Made by a program: the position numbers and the translations under genes. Below are positions 55,899-64,000 of a DNA stretch of 64,000 nucleotides, piece after piece. How positions within the stretch are numbered: the stretch's first letter is position 1; each line of letters starts with the position of its first letter. The DNA comes from Colwellia chukchiensis (GTDB taxonomy: Bacteria > Pseudomonadota > Gammaproteobacteria > Enterobacterales > Alteromonadaceae): contig NZ_NBOC01000002.1 in assembly GCF_002104455.1 (NCBI RefSeq), positions 290,369 to 354,368 of the forward strand, in the 5' to 3' direction. Below the pieces are notes generated by a model that was not told the DNA's origin, ran no database searches, and saw nothing but the letters and a program-made list of their open reading frames with translations.

Positions 55899-56661
55899 TA
55901 ATAAAGAAACGTTTGGCAAAACGATTGGTTTTGTTTTTGTTGTTTGTTTAGTTTGTGCCGCGTTAGTGTCAATTTCGGCTGTTAGTTTAAAGCCGTTACA
56001 AACCGCAAACAAATTGCTTGATAAGCAAACTAAAATTCTTGAAACTGCGGGTCTTTTAGAAGCCGCAGGTAAAGATATTGTTGGTACTTACAACCAGCGC
56101 GTTGAAGCGAAAATGATTGATTTAGCAAGCGGTAAGTATGTTGAAGGTGATGTGAATATGTTTGAAGAGCGTGCTGATGCGCGTGACCCAGCAAAAAGCA
56201 CTAAGCCTGAAAATGACATTGCTGGTTTAAATCGCCGTGCTGATAACGCTGTAGTTTACTTTGTCAAAGATGAACAAGGTAAAGTAGAAACTATAGTATT
56301 ACCTATTGTTGGTGCTGGCCTATGGAACCTAATGTATGGCTTTGTTGGTCTAGAAGCGGATTTAAATACCGTAAAAAGCGTAATTTACTCTGAGCACAGT
56401 GAAACTCCTGGTCTTGGTGCCGAAGTGCTTAACCCTAAGTGGAAAGCATTATGGCCAGGTAAAAAAATGTTTGACGAGCAAAACAATGTAGCCATTAAAA
56501 TTGTTAAAGGCGGCGCTAAAGCGGGCGATGTGCACGGTGTAGACGGCTTGTCTGGTGCCACATTAACCAGTAACGGTGTTGAAAACACATTGCGCTTTTG
56601 GTTGGGTGAAGAAGGCTATGGCCCGTTTATTACTAACTATCGCGCTGGAGGACTGAACTAA
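55891..56661 (+). CDS. nqrC: Na+-translocating NADH:quinone reductase subunit C
   Basis: 256 residues: one N-terminal membrane helix ([23 protein letters not shown]) and a periplasmic FMN domain. The flavin is bound to Thr224 in [18 protein letters not shown] 55891 follows CGGAGG (55875-55880); an earlier in-frame start within nqrB is not supported. Overlaps nqrD by one base. Confidence 0.96.
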   Translation: MSSNKETFGKTIGFVFVVCLVCAALVSISAVSLKPLQTANKLLDKQTKILETAGLLEAAGKDIVGTYNQRVEAKMIDLASGKYVEGDVNMFEERADARDPAKSTKPENDIAGLNRRADNAVVYFVKDEQGKVETIVLPIVGAGLWNLMYGFVGLEADLNTVKSVIYSEHSETPGLGAEVLNPKWKALWPGKKMFDEQNNVAIKIVKGGAKAGDVHGVDGLSGATLTSNGVENTLRFWLGEEGYGPFITNYRAGGLN

Positions 56662-57284
56662 TGTCGACAGATACTAAAAAGGTTTTATTTGGGCCGGTCA
56701 TTGATAACAACCCAATCGCATTACAAGTGCTTGGTGTTTGTTCTGCGCTAGCGGTTACAAGTTCGTTACAGAATGCCTTGGTTATGACGGTTGCGGTAAT
56801 GTTAGTAACAGGTTTTTCAAACTTGTTTATTTCACTGATCCGTAATCAAATACCATCGAGTGTGCGTATTATCGTGCAAATGGCGATTATTGCATCTTTG
56901 GTAATTGTCGTTGACCAAGTGCTAAAAGCATTTTCTTACCAATTATCGAAAGAGTTATCGGTCTTTATCGGACTGATCATCACTAACTGTATTGTTATGG
57001 GACGCGCTGAAGCTTTTGCCATGAAAGAAAAGCCAGGTGTGAGCTTCTTAGATGGTATTGGTAACGGTATGGGCTACGGCGCTGTATTGATTGTTGTGGC
57101 ATTTTTCCGTGAACTATTTGGTTTTGGTACTCTATTTGGATTTGAAGTGTTTTCTTTGATTCAAAATGGCGGTTGGTACCAAGGTAATGGCTTGTTAGTT
57201 TTACCATTTAGCTCATTCTTCATTATCGGTTTAATTATCTGGGCAATTCGCCAGTACAAACCTGAACAAGTTGAGAAGGACTAA
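56661..57284 (+). CDS. nqrD: Na+-translocating NADH:quinone reductase subunit D
   Basis: 207-residue integral membrane subunit, related to RnfE. Six hydrophobic helices; [20 protein letters not shown] carries the Cys that binds the membrane-embedded [2Fe-2S] centre shared with Nqr[25 protein letters not shown] is highly conserved. Confidence 0.96.
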   Translation: MSTDTKKVLFGPVIDNNPIALQVLGVCSALAVTSSLQNALVMTVAVMLVTGFSNLFISLIRNQIPSSVRIIVQMAIIASLVIVVDQVLKAFSYQLSKELSVFIGLIITNCIVMGRAEAFAMKEKPGVSFLDGIGNGMGYGAVLIVVAFFRELFGFGTLFGFEVFSLIQNGGWYQGNGLLVLPFSSFFIIGLIIWAIRQYKPEQVEKD

Positions 57285-57290
57285 GCTGTC

Positions 57291-57914
57291 ATGGAACATT
57301 ATTTAAGTTTATTTATTAAAACTATCTTTATTGAGAACTTAGCATTAACTTTCTTCCTTGGTATGTGTACTTTCTTAGCGGTTTCTAAGAAAGTGAGCAC
57401 GGCGATTGGCCTAGGTGTTGCCGTTGTGGTGGTACTTGGTATTGCGGTTCCTGTTAACCAAATCATTTATCAAGCGATTTTGGCACCCGGTGCATTAGAC
57501 GGTTTGATGGGGGTAACTGACCCAGCGAAATCCATCGACTTAAGTTTCTTGTCATTCATTACCTTTATTGGTGTGATTGCAGCACTAGTACAAATACTTG
57601 AAATGGTGTTAGATAAATACTTCCCGGCTTTATATCAAGCACTGGGTATTTTCTTACCGCTAATCACAGTTAACTGTGCCATTTTCGGTGGTGTTTCATT
57701 TATGGTGGCAAAAAACTTAACCTTAGGCGAAAGTGTTGTTTACGGCATTGGCTCAGGTGTGGGTTGGATGTTAGCTATTGTACTGATGGCGGGTCTGCGC
57801 GAGAAAATGAAATACTCAGATGTACCTGATGGCCTGAAAGGTTTAGGTATTACGTTTATTACTGCAGGATTGATGGCCTTTGGCTTTCTTTCTTTCGGTG
57901 GTATTTCACTTTAG
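57291..57914 (+). CDS. nqrE: Na+-translocating NADH:quinone reductase subunit E
   Basis: 207-residue membrane subunit, paralogue of NqrD/RnfA. It starts [34 protein letters not shown]; the Cys residues in LGMCTF and [10 protein letters not shown] are the other half of the iron-sulfur site. An 81-base gap before nqrF is the only real spacing inside the operon. Confidence 0.96.
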   Translation: MEHYLSLFIKTIFIENLALTFFLGMCTFLAVSKKVSTAIGLGVAVVVVLGIAVPVNQIIYQAILAPGALDGLMGVTDPAKSIDLSFLSFITFIGVIAALVQILEMVLDKYFPALYQALGIFLPLITVNCAIFGGVSFMVAKNLTLGESVVYGIGSGVGWMLAIVLMAGLREKMKYSDVPDGLKGLGITFITAGLMAFGFLSFGGISL

Positions 57915-57995
57915 GTTAATGTCGGTTTTAGTTAGCTTGGCCATTTAGGTTACTTTGCTAGCTAAAACCCTTAGAAAAGATTAAAGGAAAAGTCG

Positions 57996-59222
57996 ATGGA
58001 AATTATTATTCTCGGCGTATCGATGTTTACCGTGATAGTACTTGCCTTGGTAATGGTGATTTTATTCGCTAAATCTAAGCTAGTGTCTTCAGGTGACGTT
58101 ACGATTAACATTAACGGCGATCCAGAAAAAGCCGTTACAACAGCTGCCGGTGGTAAGCTTTTAGGTGCACTAGCAGACCAAGGTATTTTCGTACCTTCGG
58201 CCTGTGGTGGTGGTGGTACCTGTGGCCAATGTCGCGTTGAAGTGCATTCTGGTGGTGGTGATATTTTACCTACAGAATTAGGCCATATTACTAAGCGTGA
58301 AGCCCGAGAAGGTTGTCGTTTAGCTTGTCAGGTGGCGGTTAAGCAAGATATGGATATTGAACTTGAAGATGAAATCTTCGGTGTTCAACAGTGGGAATGT
58401 GAAGTTATCTCTAACGATAACAAAGCAACCTTTATTAAAGAGCTTAAATTAAAAATACCTAATGGCGAGTCAGTACCGTTTCGCGCCGGTGGATATATTC
58501 AAATTGAAGCCCCTGCTCATCATGTAAAATATAAAGATTTTGATATTGATGAACAGTACCGCGGTGACTGGGAACATTTTGGCTTTTTTGATGTTGAATC
58601 AAAAGTTGATACTGACACCTTGCGTGCATATTCAATGGCAAACTACCCAGAAGAAGAAGGCATTATTATGCTAAACGTGCGTATCGCTACGCCGCCTCCT
58701 GGTCGTTTACATTTGCCAGCAGGTAAAATGTCATCTTATATTTTCAGCTTAAAGCCGGGTGATAAAGTCACTATTTCAGGCCCATTTGGTGAGTTCTTCG
58801 CGAAAGATACGGATAATGAAATGGTCTTTATCGGTGGTGGCGCAGGTATGGCGCCAATGCGCTCGCATATCTTTGACCAACTTAAGCGTCTTAAGTCTAA
58901 GCGTAAAATGTCGTTCTGGTATGGCGCACGCTCTAAGCGTGAAATGTTCTACGAAGATGATTACAACGGTCTTGCGGCTGAAAATGACAACTTCGAGTGG
59001 CATGTTGCCTTGTCTGATCCACAACCTGAAGATAACTGGGACGGATTAACTGGCTTTATTCATAATGTCTTGCACGAGCAATACTTAAAAGACCATGAAG
59101 CGCCAGAAGACTGTGAATACTACATGTGTGGTCCACCAATGATGAACGCCGCTGTGATTCATATGTTGAAAGACCTAGGTGTAGAAGATGAAAACATTAT
59201 GTTGGATGATTTTGGCGGCTAA
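57996..59222 (+). CDS. nqrF: Na+-translocating NADH:quinone reductase subunit F
   Basis: 408 residues; electron-input subunit oxidising NADH. One N-terminal membrane helix, a [2Fe-2S] ferredoxin domain with Cys70, Cys76, Cys79 and Cys111 ([10 protein letters not shown]...GCRLAC), then an FAD domain ([13 protein letters not shown]) and an NADH domain ([29 protein letters not shown]). All cofactor motifs are intact. A terminator lies downstream. Confidence 0.97.
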   Translation: MEIIILGVSMFTVIVLALVMVILFAKSKLVSSGDVTININGDPEKAVTTAAGGKLLGALADQGIFVPSACGGGGTCGQCRVEVHSGGGDILPTELGHITKREAREGCRLACQVAVKQDMDIELEDEIFGVQQWECEVISNDNKATFIKELKLKIPNGESVPFRAGGYIQIEAPAHHVKYKDFDIDEQYRGDWEHFGFFDVESKVDTDTLRAYSMANYPEEEGIIMLNVRIATPPPGRLHLPAGKMSSYIFSLKPGDKVTISGPFGEFFAKDTDNEMVFIGGGAGMAPMRSHIFDQLKRLKSKRKMSFWYGARSKREMFYEDDYNGLAAENDNFEWHVALSDPQPEDNWDGLTGFIHNVLHEQYLKDHEAPEDCEYYMCGPPMMNAAVIHMLKDLGVEDENIMLDDFGG

Positions 59223-59358
59223 TTATTACTCCGCTTACTCACTTTGCTAGTTCAGGTTATAGCAAAGCGAATCAACACTAGCCTAGCGCTAGGGTTGAGC
59301 AAGGCGGTCAGTTAGTCAACCGTAAGCGTTAAAGTATGGTTGTTCAACAATTGAAATT

Positions 59359-59382
59359 AAAGGCGACCTAGGTCGCCTTTTT
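59359..59382 (+). terminator. Intrinsic terminator after nqrF
   Basis: Near-perfect palindrome AAAGGCGACC-TA-GGTCGCCTTT followed by T; lies 137 bases after nqrF and 80 before apbE. Confidence 0.88.
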
Positions 59383-59462
59383 CCTTGACAGTTTAGCAGA
59401 TTATTTTGCTAAACCACTTTCCTTAAAGTGGCTTAGTTAAGTAATTATTTCGGAATTGAGTG

Positions 59463-60476
59463 ATGTTAAAAATAAACGTAATTATACTCTGGGTGACGCT
59501 AATACTATTAGCGGGATGCTTCCCAAGTAATGATCTTGGCCGTAAAGAGTACTTACTCCAAGGCAATACCATGGGCACGACTTATAATATTAAGCTCGTG
59601 GCTGACAATATTGATGCTGAAAAATTGCAACAAGGCATTGATGCTGCACTATTAGAGCTAAATCAGCAGATGTCGACTTATATTGCTGACTCCGAACTAT
59701 CAAAGTTTAATCACGCGACTTCGCTTGAACCTATTAAAGTCTCTACGGGCTTAGCACGAGTACTGAAAGAAGCGATCCGTCTTGGTCGACTCAGTAATGG
59801 CGCTTTAGATGTCACGGTTGGACCATTAGTTAATTTATGGGGTTTTGGCCCAGAATTTCGCCCAGAAACCATCCCAAGCCAAGAATTATTAAAGCGCACC
59901 AAAGCCGGCGTCGGCTTAGATAAGTTAGTTTTTGAAAACGGCATGTTAGCGAAAACGGTTCCGGATCTTTATGTTGATTTATCAACCATTGCTAAAGGTT
60001 ATGGGGTTGACTTGGTTGCCGAGTATATTGAAGCGAATGGCATCAATGACTATTTGGTGGAAATTGGCGGCGAAATGCGCTTAAAAGGTTTTAAACATAC
60101 CGGTGAGCTGTGGCATGTTGCCATTGAAAAGCCAATCACGAATGAGCGTTTAGTACATCAAATTATCGTACCAAAAGATAATGCGGTGGCAACCTCGGGT
60201 GATTATCGCATCTACTTTCAAGTTGCTGGGCAGCGCTTTTCTCATATCATTGATCCTGCTACAGGTAAGCCCATTAATCATAAATTAGTTTCGGTAACCG
60301 TGATACATCCATCGTCCATGACCGCAGATGGCTTATCAACCGCGATGATGGTGATGGGAGAGGAAAAGGCACTGGCTTTTGCAAAGGCGAACGATCTGGC
60401 GGCGTATTTTATTGTTAAAACCGATGATGGCTTTGTTGAGCAAAGCACGGTAAAATTCATGCAATACCTTAAATAG
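59463..60476 (+). CDS. apbE: FAD:protein FMN transferase ApbE
   Basis: 337-residue lipoprotein (lipobox LLAGC, so attached in the periplasm) that moves FMN from FAD onto Thr of NqrB and NqrC. Motifs: MGTTYNIKL, the YVDLSTIAKGYGVD block and SGDYRIYF, HIIDPATGKPI. ATG 59463 is chosen; the GTG one codon upstream is possible. Its position after nqrF is the conserved arrangement of marine gammaproteobacteria. Confidence 0.95.
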   Translation: MLKINVIILWVTLILLAGCFPSNDLGRKEYLLQGNTMGTTYNIKLVADNIDAEKLQQGIDAALLELNQQMSTYIADSELSKFNHATSLEPIKVSTGLARVLKEAIRLGRLSNGALDVTVGPLVNLWGFGPEFRPETIPSQELLKRTKAGVGLDKLVFENGMLAKTVPDLYVDLSTIAKGYGVDLVAEYIEANGINDYLVEIGGEMRLKGFKHTGELWHVAIEKPITNERLVHQIIVPKDNAVATSGDYRIYFQVAGQRFSHIIDPATGKPINHKLVSVTVIHPSSMTADGLSTAMMVMGEEKALAFAKANDLAAYFIVKTDDGFVEQSTVKFMQYLK

Positions 60477-60525
60477 GGTGTTGTGCGTTAATCATTCAAT
60501 TGGAATAATTCAGTAAGTAAATATT

Positions 60526-60747
60526 ATGGCCATATTTTTTATCACGTTAGGTTTTTTTCTCGTTATTGTTATGGCAATGGCGGTAGGTTATATTTTTCAA
60601 AAGAAATCACTTGCCGGCAGCTGTGGTGGTTTAGCGAGTGTAGGCATTGAAAAAGCCTGCAATTGCGATAATCCTTGTGAAAAGCGTCAAGAACGTGAAC
60701 GCCAAGCGGCCTTAGCGGCGGGTGATATTAATGTTAAAAACATTTAA
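60526..60747 (+). CDS. nqrM: Na+-NQR maturation protein NqrM
   Basis: 73 residues, DUF539/NqrM family. One N-terminal membrane helix and a cysteine set (SCGG, then CNCDNPC) that delivers or holds iron for the NqrD/E centre. Lies 49 bases after apbE. Confidence 0.95.
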   Translation: MAIFFITLGFFLVIVMAMAVGYIFQKKSLAGSCGGLASVGIEKACNCDNPCEKRQERERQAALAAGDINVKNI

Positions 60748-61177
60748 TAACAATAAAAATATCGTGAGCAAAGTTTGCTAATAATAGCTTGGATATGCAC
60801 GCAAAAAGTAAATGAATAACGGCTTGATGTAGGTGTTTGTTTTTCACAACATTTGATATCAACAAGCGCTCGTTATCTGAGAGCTGCTGTTCGTGCTGCG
60901 CTATATAGCAATGGCGATAAATCATTATTTATATGATGATTTATCGCAAAAAAAATCAAAAAAAATATAAGTAAAAATTCCTCCTCTGCCTTTATAATAA
61001 TGCTTCCTTGTTAGTTCGCTATTGACCATCAACATAGTCGTTTTTTAGCTTAAGGTTGCAGTTAATTACGCCAACTAACGTAATGATTACTCCTAACTAA
61101 AGCAATACACAATTTTATAATTGTTAGTTACCAGTAATAGCTAGAACATTATTTCGTTCTTTAGGTACTTATTACTT
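60748..61177. other. nqrM-nhaD intergenic region
   Basis: 430 bases without a gene, very AT-rich. A TATAAT at 60993-60998 may be the -10 of the nhaD promoter. The inverted repeat at 61086-61138 is described separately. The minus-strand ORF seen here has no ribosome-binding site. Confidence 0.5.
61086..61138 (+). promoter_or_regulatory. Three-tier inverted repeat in the nhaD leader
   Basis: ATTACT/AGTAAT (61086-61091 / 61133-61138), a symmetric CC/CC bulge, TAACTA/TAGTTA (61094-61099 / 61125-61130), a 9-base bulge, then ACAATT-TTAT-AATTGT (61109-61124). It ends 39 bases before the nhaD ATG and would form a long hairpin in the transcript or a dyad on DNA. Confidence 0.5.
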
Positions 61178-62599
61178 ATGTTGAAAAAAATTCCACTACT
61201 GTTGATGCTTTCTTTTCTTTCTACGACTGCTTGGGCTGCAGGTCCTGGTAGTATCGATTTAACCCATTCCGTTATGGGCTTTACCGCACTGATTATTTTC
61301 TCAATCGCCTACGTTTTGGTAATTGGTGAAGATGTGATTCATTTACGAAAATCAAAACCTGTGTTGGTGGCGGCTGGTATTATTTGGTTGTTGATTGGCT
61401 GGATATATACACAACATGGTATCCCAATAGAGGCAGAGCATGCCTTTAATCATAATTTATTAGAGTACGCGCAATTGCTGTTATTTTTGCTCGTCGCCAT
61501 GACCTATATCAATGCGATGGAAGAGCGTGGCATTTTTGATAGCCTGCGATTATGGATGGTATCGAAAGGGCTAAGCCTGCGCGTGTTATTCTGGTTAACT
61601 GGCATACTGGCGTTTGCCATATCGTCATTTGCGAATAACTTAACCACTGCCATGTTGATGTGTGCCATTGTTTTAAAAGTGGCGGCAAGCGATAAAAAGT
61701 TTATTAATATCGCCTGTATTAATATTGTCGTTGCCTCAAATGCGGGCGGCGTTTTTAGTCCTTTTGGCGATATCACAACCTTAATGATTTGGCAGTCAGG
61801 GATAGTCCAGTTTGAACAGTTTATTGTACTGTTTATTCCTTCGCTGGTTAATTTTCTTGTGCCTGCCGTTATCATGAGCTTTTTTATTTCAAATGTTAAA
61901 TCAACGCCGGTTGTTAATGAAGGCTTTAAAGTTAAGCGCGGCGCAAAACGTATTGTTGTCTTGTTTATTTTAACCATAGCTACGGCGGTCTTGTGCCACA
62001 GTGTGGTGAATATGCCGCCGGTGCTAGGTATGATGATGGGCTTAGGTTATTTAAAGTTTTTAGGCTTTTATTTACGCATCAGTTTGCCGCGTTCATTAGA
62101 TAAAAAACGCACCAAAGCACAGGCAATAAATGATCAAGAAGCACTAAAAGCGCTTGGCAACATTATTCCTTTTGATATTTTCGACAAAATTGCTCGTGCC
62201 GAGTGGGACACCTTGTTGTTTTTTTATGGTGTGGTGATGTGTGTTGGCGGTTTGGGCTTTATGGGCTATTTAAGCTTAGTGTCAGAGGCGCTATACAGCA
62301 ACTGGAGCCCAACCTACGCCAATATTGCGGTTGGCGTATTATCTGCCATAGTGGATAACATTCCTGTAGTGTTTGCGGTATTGAGCATGAACCCAGCCAT
62401 GGATTTGCAGCAATGGTTATTGGTCACCATGACCGCTGGTGTCGGCGGCAGCTTGTTGTCGGTAGGGTCAGCGTCAGGTGTGGCATTAATGGGGCAGACT
62501 AAAGGCGTTTATTCATTTATGGGCCATTTAAAATGGAGTTGGGTGATAGCACTAGGCTATGCGGCAAGTATAGCCGTGCACTTTCTAATTAATGGCTAA
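61178..62599 (+). CDS. nhaD: Sodium:proton antiporter NhaD
   Basis: 473 residues, NhaD family. It exports Na+ in exchange for H+ at high pH or salinity. A cleavable-looking signal (MLKKIPLLLMLSFLSTTAWAAG) precedes about 12 membrane segments; FANNLTTAMLMCAIVLKVA, NAGGVFSPFGDITTLMIWQSG and LSAIVDNIPVVFAVLSM are family blocks with the transport-critical Asp/Thr residues. It follows the nqr/apbE/nqrM group, so sodium extrusion by pump and antiporter are neighbours. Confidence 0.94.
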   Translation: MLKKIPLLLMLSFLSTTAWAAGPGSIDLTHSVMGFTALIIFSIAYVLVIGEDVIHLRKSKPVLVAAGIIWLLIGWIYTQHGIPIEAEHAFNHNLLEYAQLLLFLLVAMTYINAMEERGIFDSLRLWMVSKGLSLRVLFWLTGILAFAISSFANNLTTAMLMCAIVLKVAASDKKFINIACINIVVASNAGGVFSPFGDITTLMIWQSGIVQFEQFIVLFIPSLVNFLVPAVIMSFFISNVKSTPVVNEGFKVKRGAKRIVVLFILTIATAVLCHSVVNMPPVLGMMMGLGYLKFLGFYLRISLPRSLDKKRTKAQAINDQEALKALGNIIPFDIFDKIARAEWDTLLFFYGVVMCVGGLGFMGYLSLVSEALYSNWSPTYANIAVGVLSAIVDNIPVVFAVLSMNPAMDLQQWLLVTMTAGVGGSLLSVGSASGVALMGQTKGVYSFMGHLKWSWVIALGYAASIAVHFLING

Positions 62600-62608
62600 G
62601 CTTACTGT

Positions 62609-62636
62609 GCGCTCAGGGCATCACTTTCTTGAGCGC
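62609..62636 (+). terminator. Possible terminator hairpin after nhaD
   Basis: GCGCTCA and TGAGCGC form a perfect 7-bp stem with a 14-base loop just after the nhaD stop. No T-run follows, so a rho-dependent or structural role is equally possible. Confidence 0.35.
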
Positions 62637-62811
62637 AGCCTCTACTACTAACCGCGCAGCGTTTAATAACGGTGTAGAGAGTTCTGTTCGCTAGGCAGAG
62701 CTCGACTACGCGCTAGCTTTATTGGCAATTTGTTACTCAGACAAGCCTTACTATCAGCTAGATTCAAGCAAAGAGCGGCAGAAGATTATCATTGAAAATC
62801 CGTTAAATTAG

Positions 62812-62827
62812 CTGTATTTTTAAACAG
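62812..62827. promoter_or_regulatory. LexA (SOS) box of dinB
   Basis: CTGTATTTTTAAACAG fits the CTGT-N8-ACAG consensus exactly and ends 13 bases before the dinB ATG. SOS induction by LexA cleavage is expected. Confidence 0.88.
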
Positions 62828-62840
62828 TGTTTTGGCTGTG

Positions 62841-63914
62841 ATGTCGAGTACTAAATTGAGAAAAATAATTCATGTTGATATGGACGCATTTTATGTGTCT
62901 GTTGAAATTAGAGATAACCCAGAGTTGGCTGATAAACCCGTTGCGGTTGGTGGTAGCCGAGGCGCTCGCGGGGTTTTATCAACTTGCAATTATATTGCTA
63001 GAGCTTATGGTGTCAGTAGTGCTATGCCGACTGCATTAGCGTTAAAAAAATGCCCGCATTTAGTTTTACTACCCGCGCGCATGCAAGTGTATCGGTCGGT
63101 AAGCTCTGAGATAAGAAAAATTTTTCAATGCTACACTGATCTTATTGAGCCATTGAGCTTAGATGAAGCCTATTTAGATGTCACTGACTGTAAAATGTTT
63201 GCCGGCTCTGCAACTCTCATCGCAAAAGATATTTGCCGCCGCATATTTCAAGAGTTAAAGCTAACCGCCTCGGCAGGGGTGTCATCATTAAAGTTTCTAG
63301 CTAAAATCGCCTCAGATTTAAATAAACCCAATGGTATTTATGTCATCGCTCCTGATCAGATCGACAACTTTATTGATACTATGGCGTTAAAGAAAATTCC
63401 TGGCGTTGGTAAAGTCACTAATGAAAAGCTAATAAAAGATAACTTCCGACTTGGCCAAGATATTAAAAACTCTTCTCAAGCGTATTTAATATCGAGATAC
63501 GGTAAGCTAGGGGCACTACTCTGGCAGCGCTGTCACGGAGTTGATGAACGCACTGTGGTAACCAACCGAGTACGAAAATCGGTTGGCGTTGAAAGGACAT
63601 TTGCGCAAGATATTGATCAGCTTTCAACTCTTATGGAGGTATTACAGCATATATTATTGCCAGAGTTAAAGCGGCGAGCCCAGCAGCACCTTCAGCACAA
63701 AGGCATAGCAAGGATTGGCGTCAAGGTTAAGTTTTCAGATTTTCAACAAACCACCAAAGATTATGCTATCGCTGAGTTGAACATTAAAATATTACAACAA
63801 TTACTCAGCATTGCAGTGGCGCGAGGACAGGGGAAATCGGTAAGGTTGCTAGGTTTGCACCTTGGTTTAACAACAGCACAAAATAATGCTGAGCAAGTCG
63901 CGTTTGCTTGGTAA
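62841..63914 (+). CDS. dinB: DNA polymerase IV (translesion, Y family)
   Basis: 357 residues; error-prone bypass polymerase. The catalytic acidic residues lie in KIIHVDMDAFYVSVE and SLDEAYLDVTD; SAGVSSLKFLAKIASDLNKPNG and KKIPGVGKVTNEKL (helix-hairpin-helix) are typical, and the little-finger domain is present to about residue 345. ATG 62841 is used; the TTG at 62832 is in frame but lacks support. No mutation in the active site. Confidence 0.95.
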   Translation: MSSTKLRKIIHVDMDAFYVSVEIRDNPELADKPVAVGGSRGARGVLSTCNYIARAYGVSSAMPTALALKKCPHLVLLPARMQVYRSVSSEIRKIFQCYTDLIEPLSLDEAYLDVTDCKMFAGSATLIAKDICRRIFQELKLTASAGVSSLKFLAKIASDLNKPNGIYVIAPDQIDNFIDTMALKKIPGVGKVTNEKLIKDNFRLGQDIKNSSQAYLISRYGKLGALLWQRCHGVDERTVVTNRVRKSVGVERTFAQDIDQLSTLMEVLQHILLPELKRRAQQHLQHKGIARIGVKVKFSDFQQTTKDYAIAELNIKILQQLLSIAVARGQGKSVRLLGLHLGLTTAQNNAEQVAFAW

Positions 63915-64000
63915 GGCATTTTTAAGCAAGACTAGCATCTTTATAAGTGGGGTTACTGCGTGACAGTGCTTATGCCGAAACAATATTGTTTATTGCCATA

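Noticed and set aside
61504-61977. 157-residue minus-strand ORF inside nhaD
   Set aside because: Shadow of the membrane-protein coding sequence; composition follows the antisense of hydrophobic codons.
1-64000. tRNA or rRNA genes
   Set aside because: No tRNA-like cloverleaf with a TTC-type T-loop and no rRNA sequence was recognised by eye; a tRNA scan would settle it.

Overview
The window looks like a marine gammaproteobacterium of the Alteromonadales, most likely a Colwellia/Thalassotalea-type organism. This is inferred from the AT-rich genes, the complete sodium-pumping NADH:quinone reductase (nqrABCDEF with apbE and nqrM), NhaD, a TRAP transporter, FabV, a DUF3545 protein and the fldB / dsbC-recJ-prfB-lysS neighbourhood. 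No rRNA or tRNA gene was seen, so the assignment rests on gene content only.

Positions 1-18219 are the visible part of a Tn7-like (TnsB/TnsC/TniQ) transposon. The window opens inside tnsB, followed by tnsC and a short tniQ. A second, longer TniQ/TnsD-like gene with three C-terminal helix-turn-helix modules faces them on the minus strand. Across a promoter region with a clear inverted repeat, a seven-gene plus-strand cargo operon runs from 4526 to 17593: a WYL repressor of the CapW/BrxR type, a small protein with a C-terminal membrane helix, hsdM, hsdS, a 1198-residue SIR2-domain protein, hsdR, and a DUF262-DUF1524 (GmrSD-like) nuclease. The SIR2 gene sits between hsdS and hsdR with gaps of 5 and 8 bases. 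This is the most interesting system in the window: a type I restriction-modification system with a built-in candidate NAD-depleting effector and a candidate modification-dependent nuclease under one regulator. A minus-strand orphan gene and three TGTCAAAA-type repeats mark the probable far end of the element at about 18219; its other end lies outside the window.

From 18.2 kb on, the sequence is chromosomal. A VOC-family gene is followed by a c-di-GMP cluster (two overlapping TPR/GGDEF genes with altered signature motifs, parC, then an EAL gene). Next come metabolic and stress genes (an unrecognised gene, DUF3545, transaldolase, yaaA, a SYLF lipoprotein) and a TonB receptor/FecR pair with no sigma factor beside it. 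srmB and fldB follow, then dsbC, recJ, prfB (with the classical +1 frameshift) and lysS.

From 41.7 to 52.8 kb there is a DUF1232 gene, a minus-strand set (ampG and a small membrane protein, a small orphan, a cyclophilin, yajG, rlmG), then alkB-like, bolA-like, a TRAP transporter (dctQMP) and fabV. From 53.4 to 62.6 kb lies a sodium-energetics module: nqrABCDEF, apbE (flavinylates NqrB/NqrC), nqrM (maturation) and nhaD, the last preceded by an elaborate inverted repeat. The window ends with dinB under a perfect CTGT-N8-ACAG LexA box.
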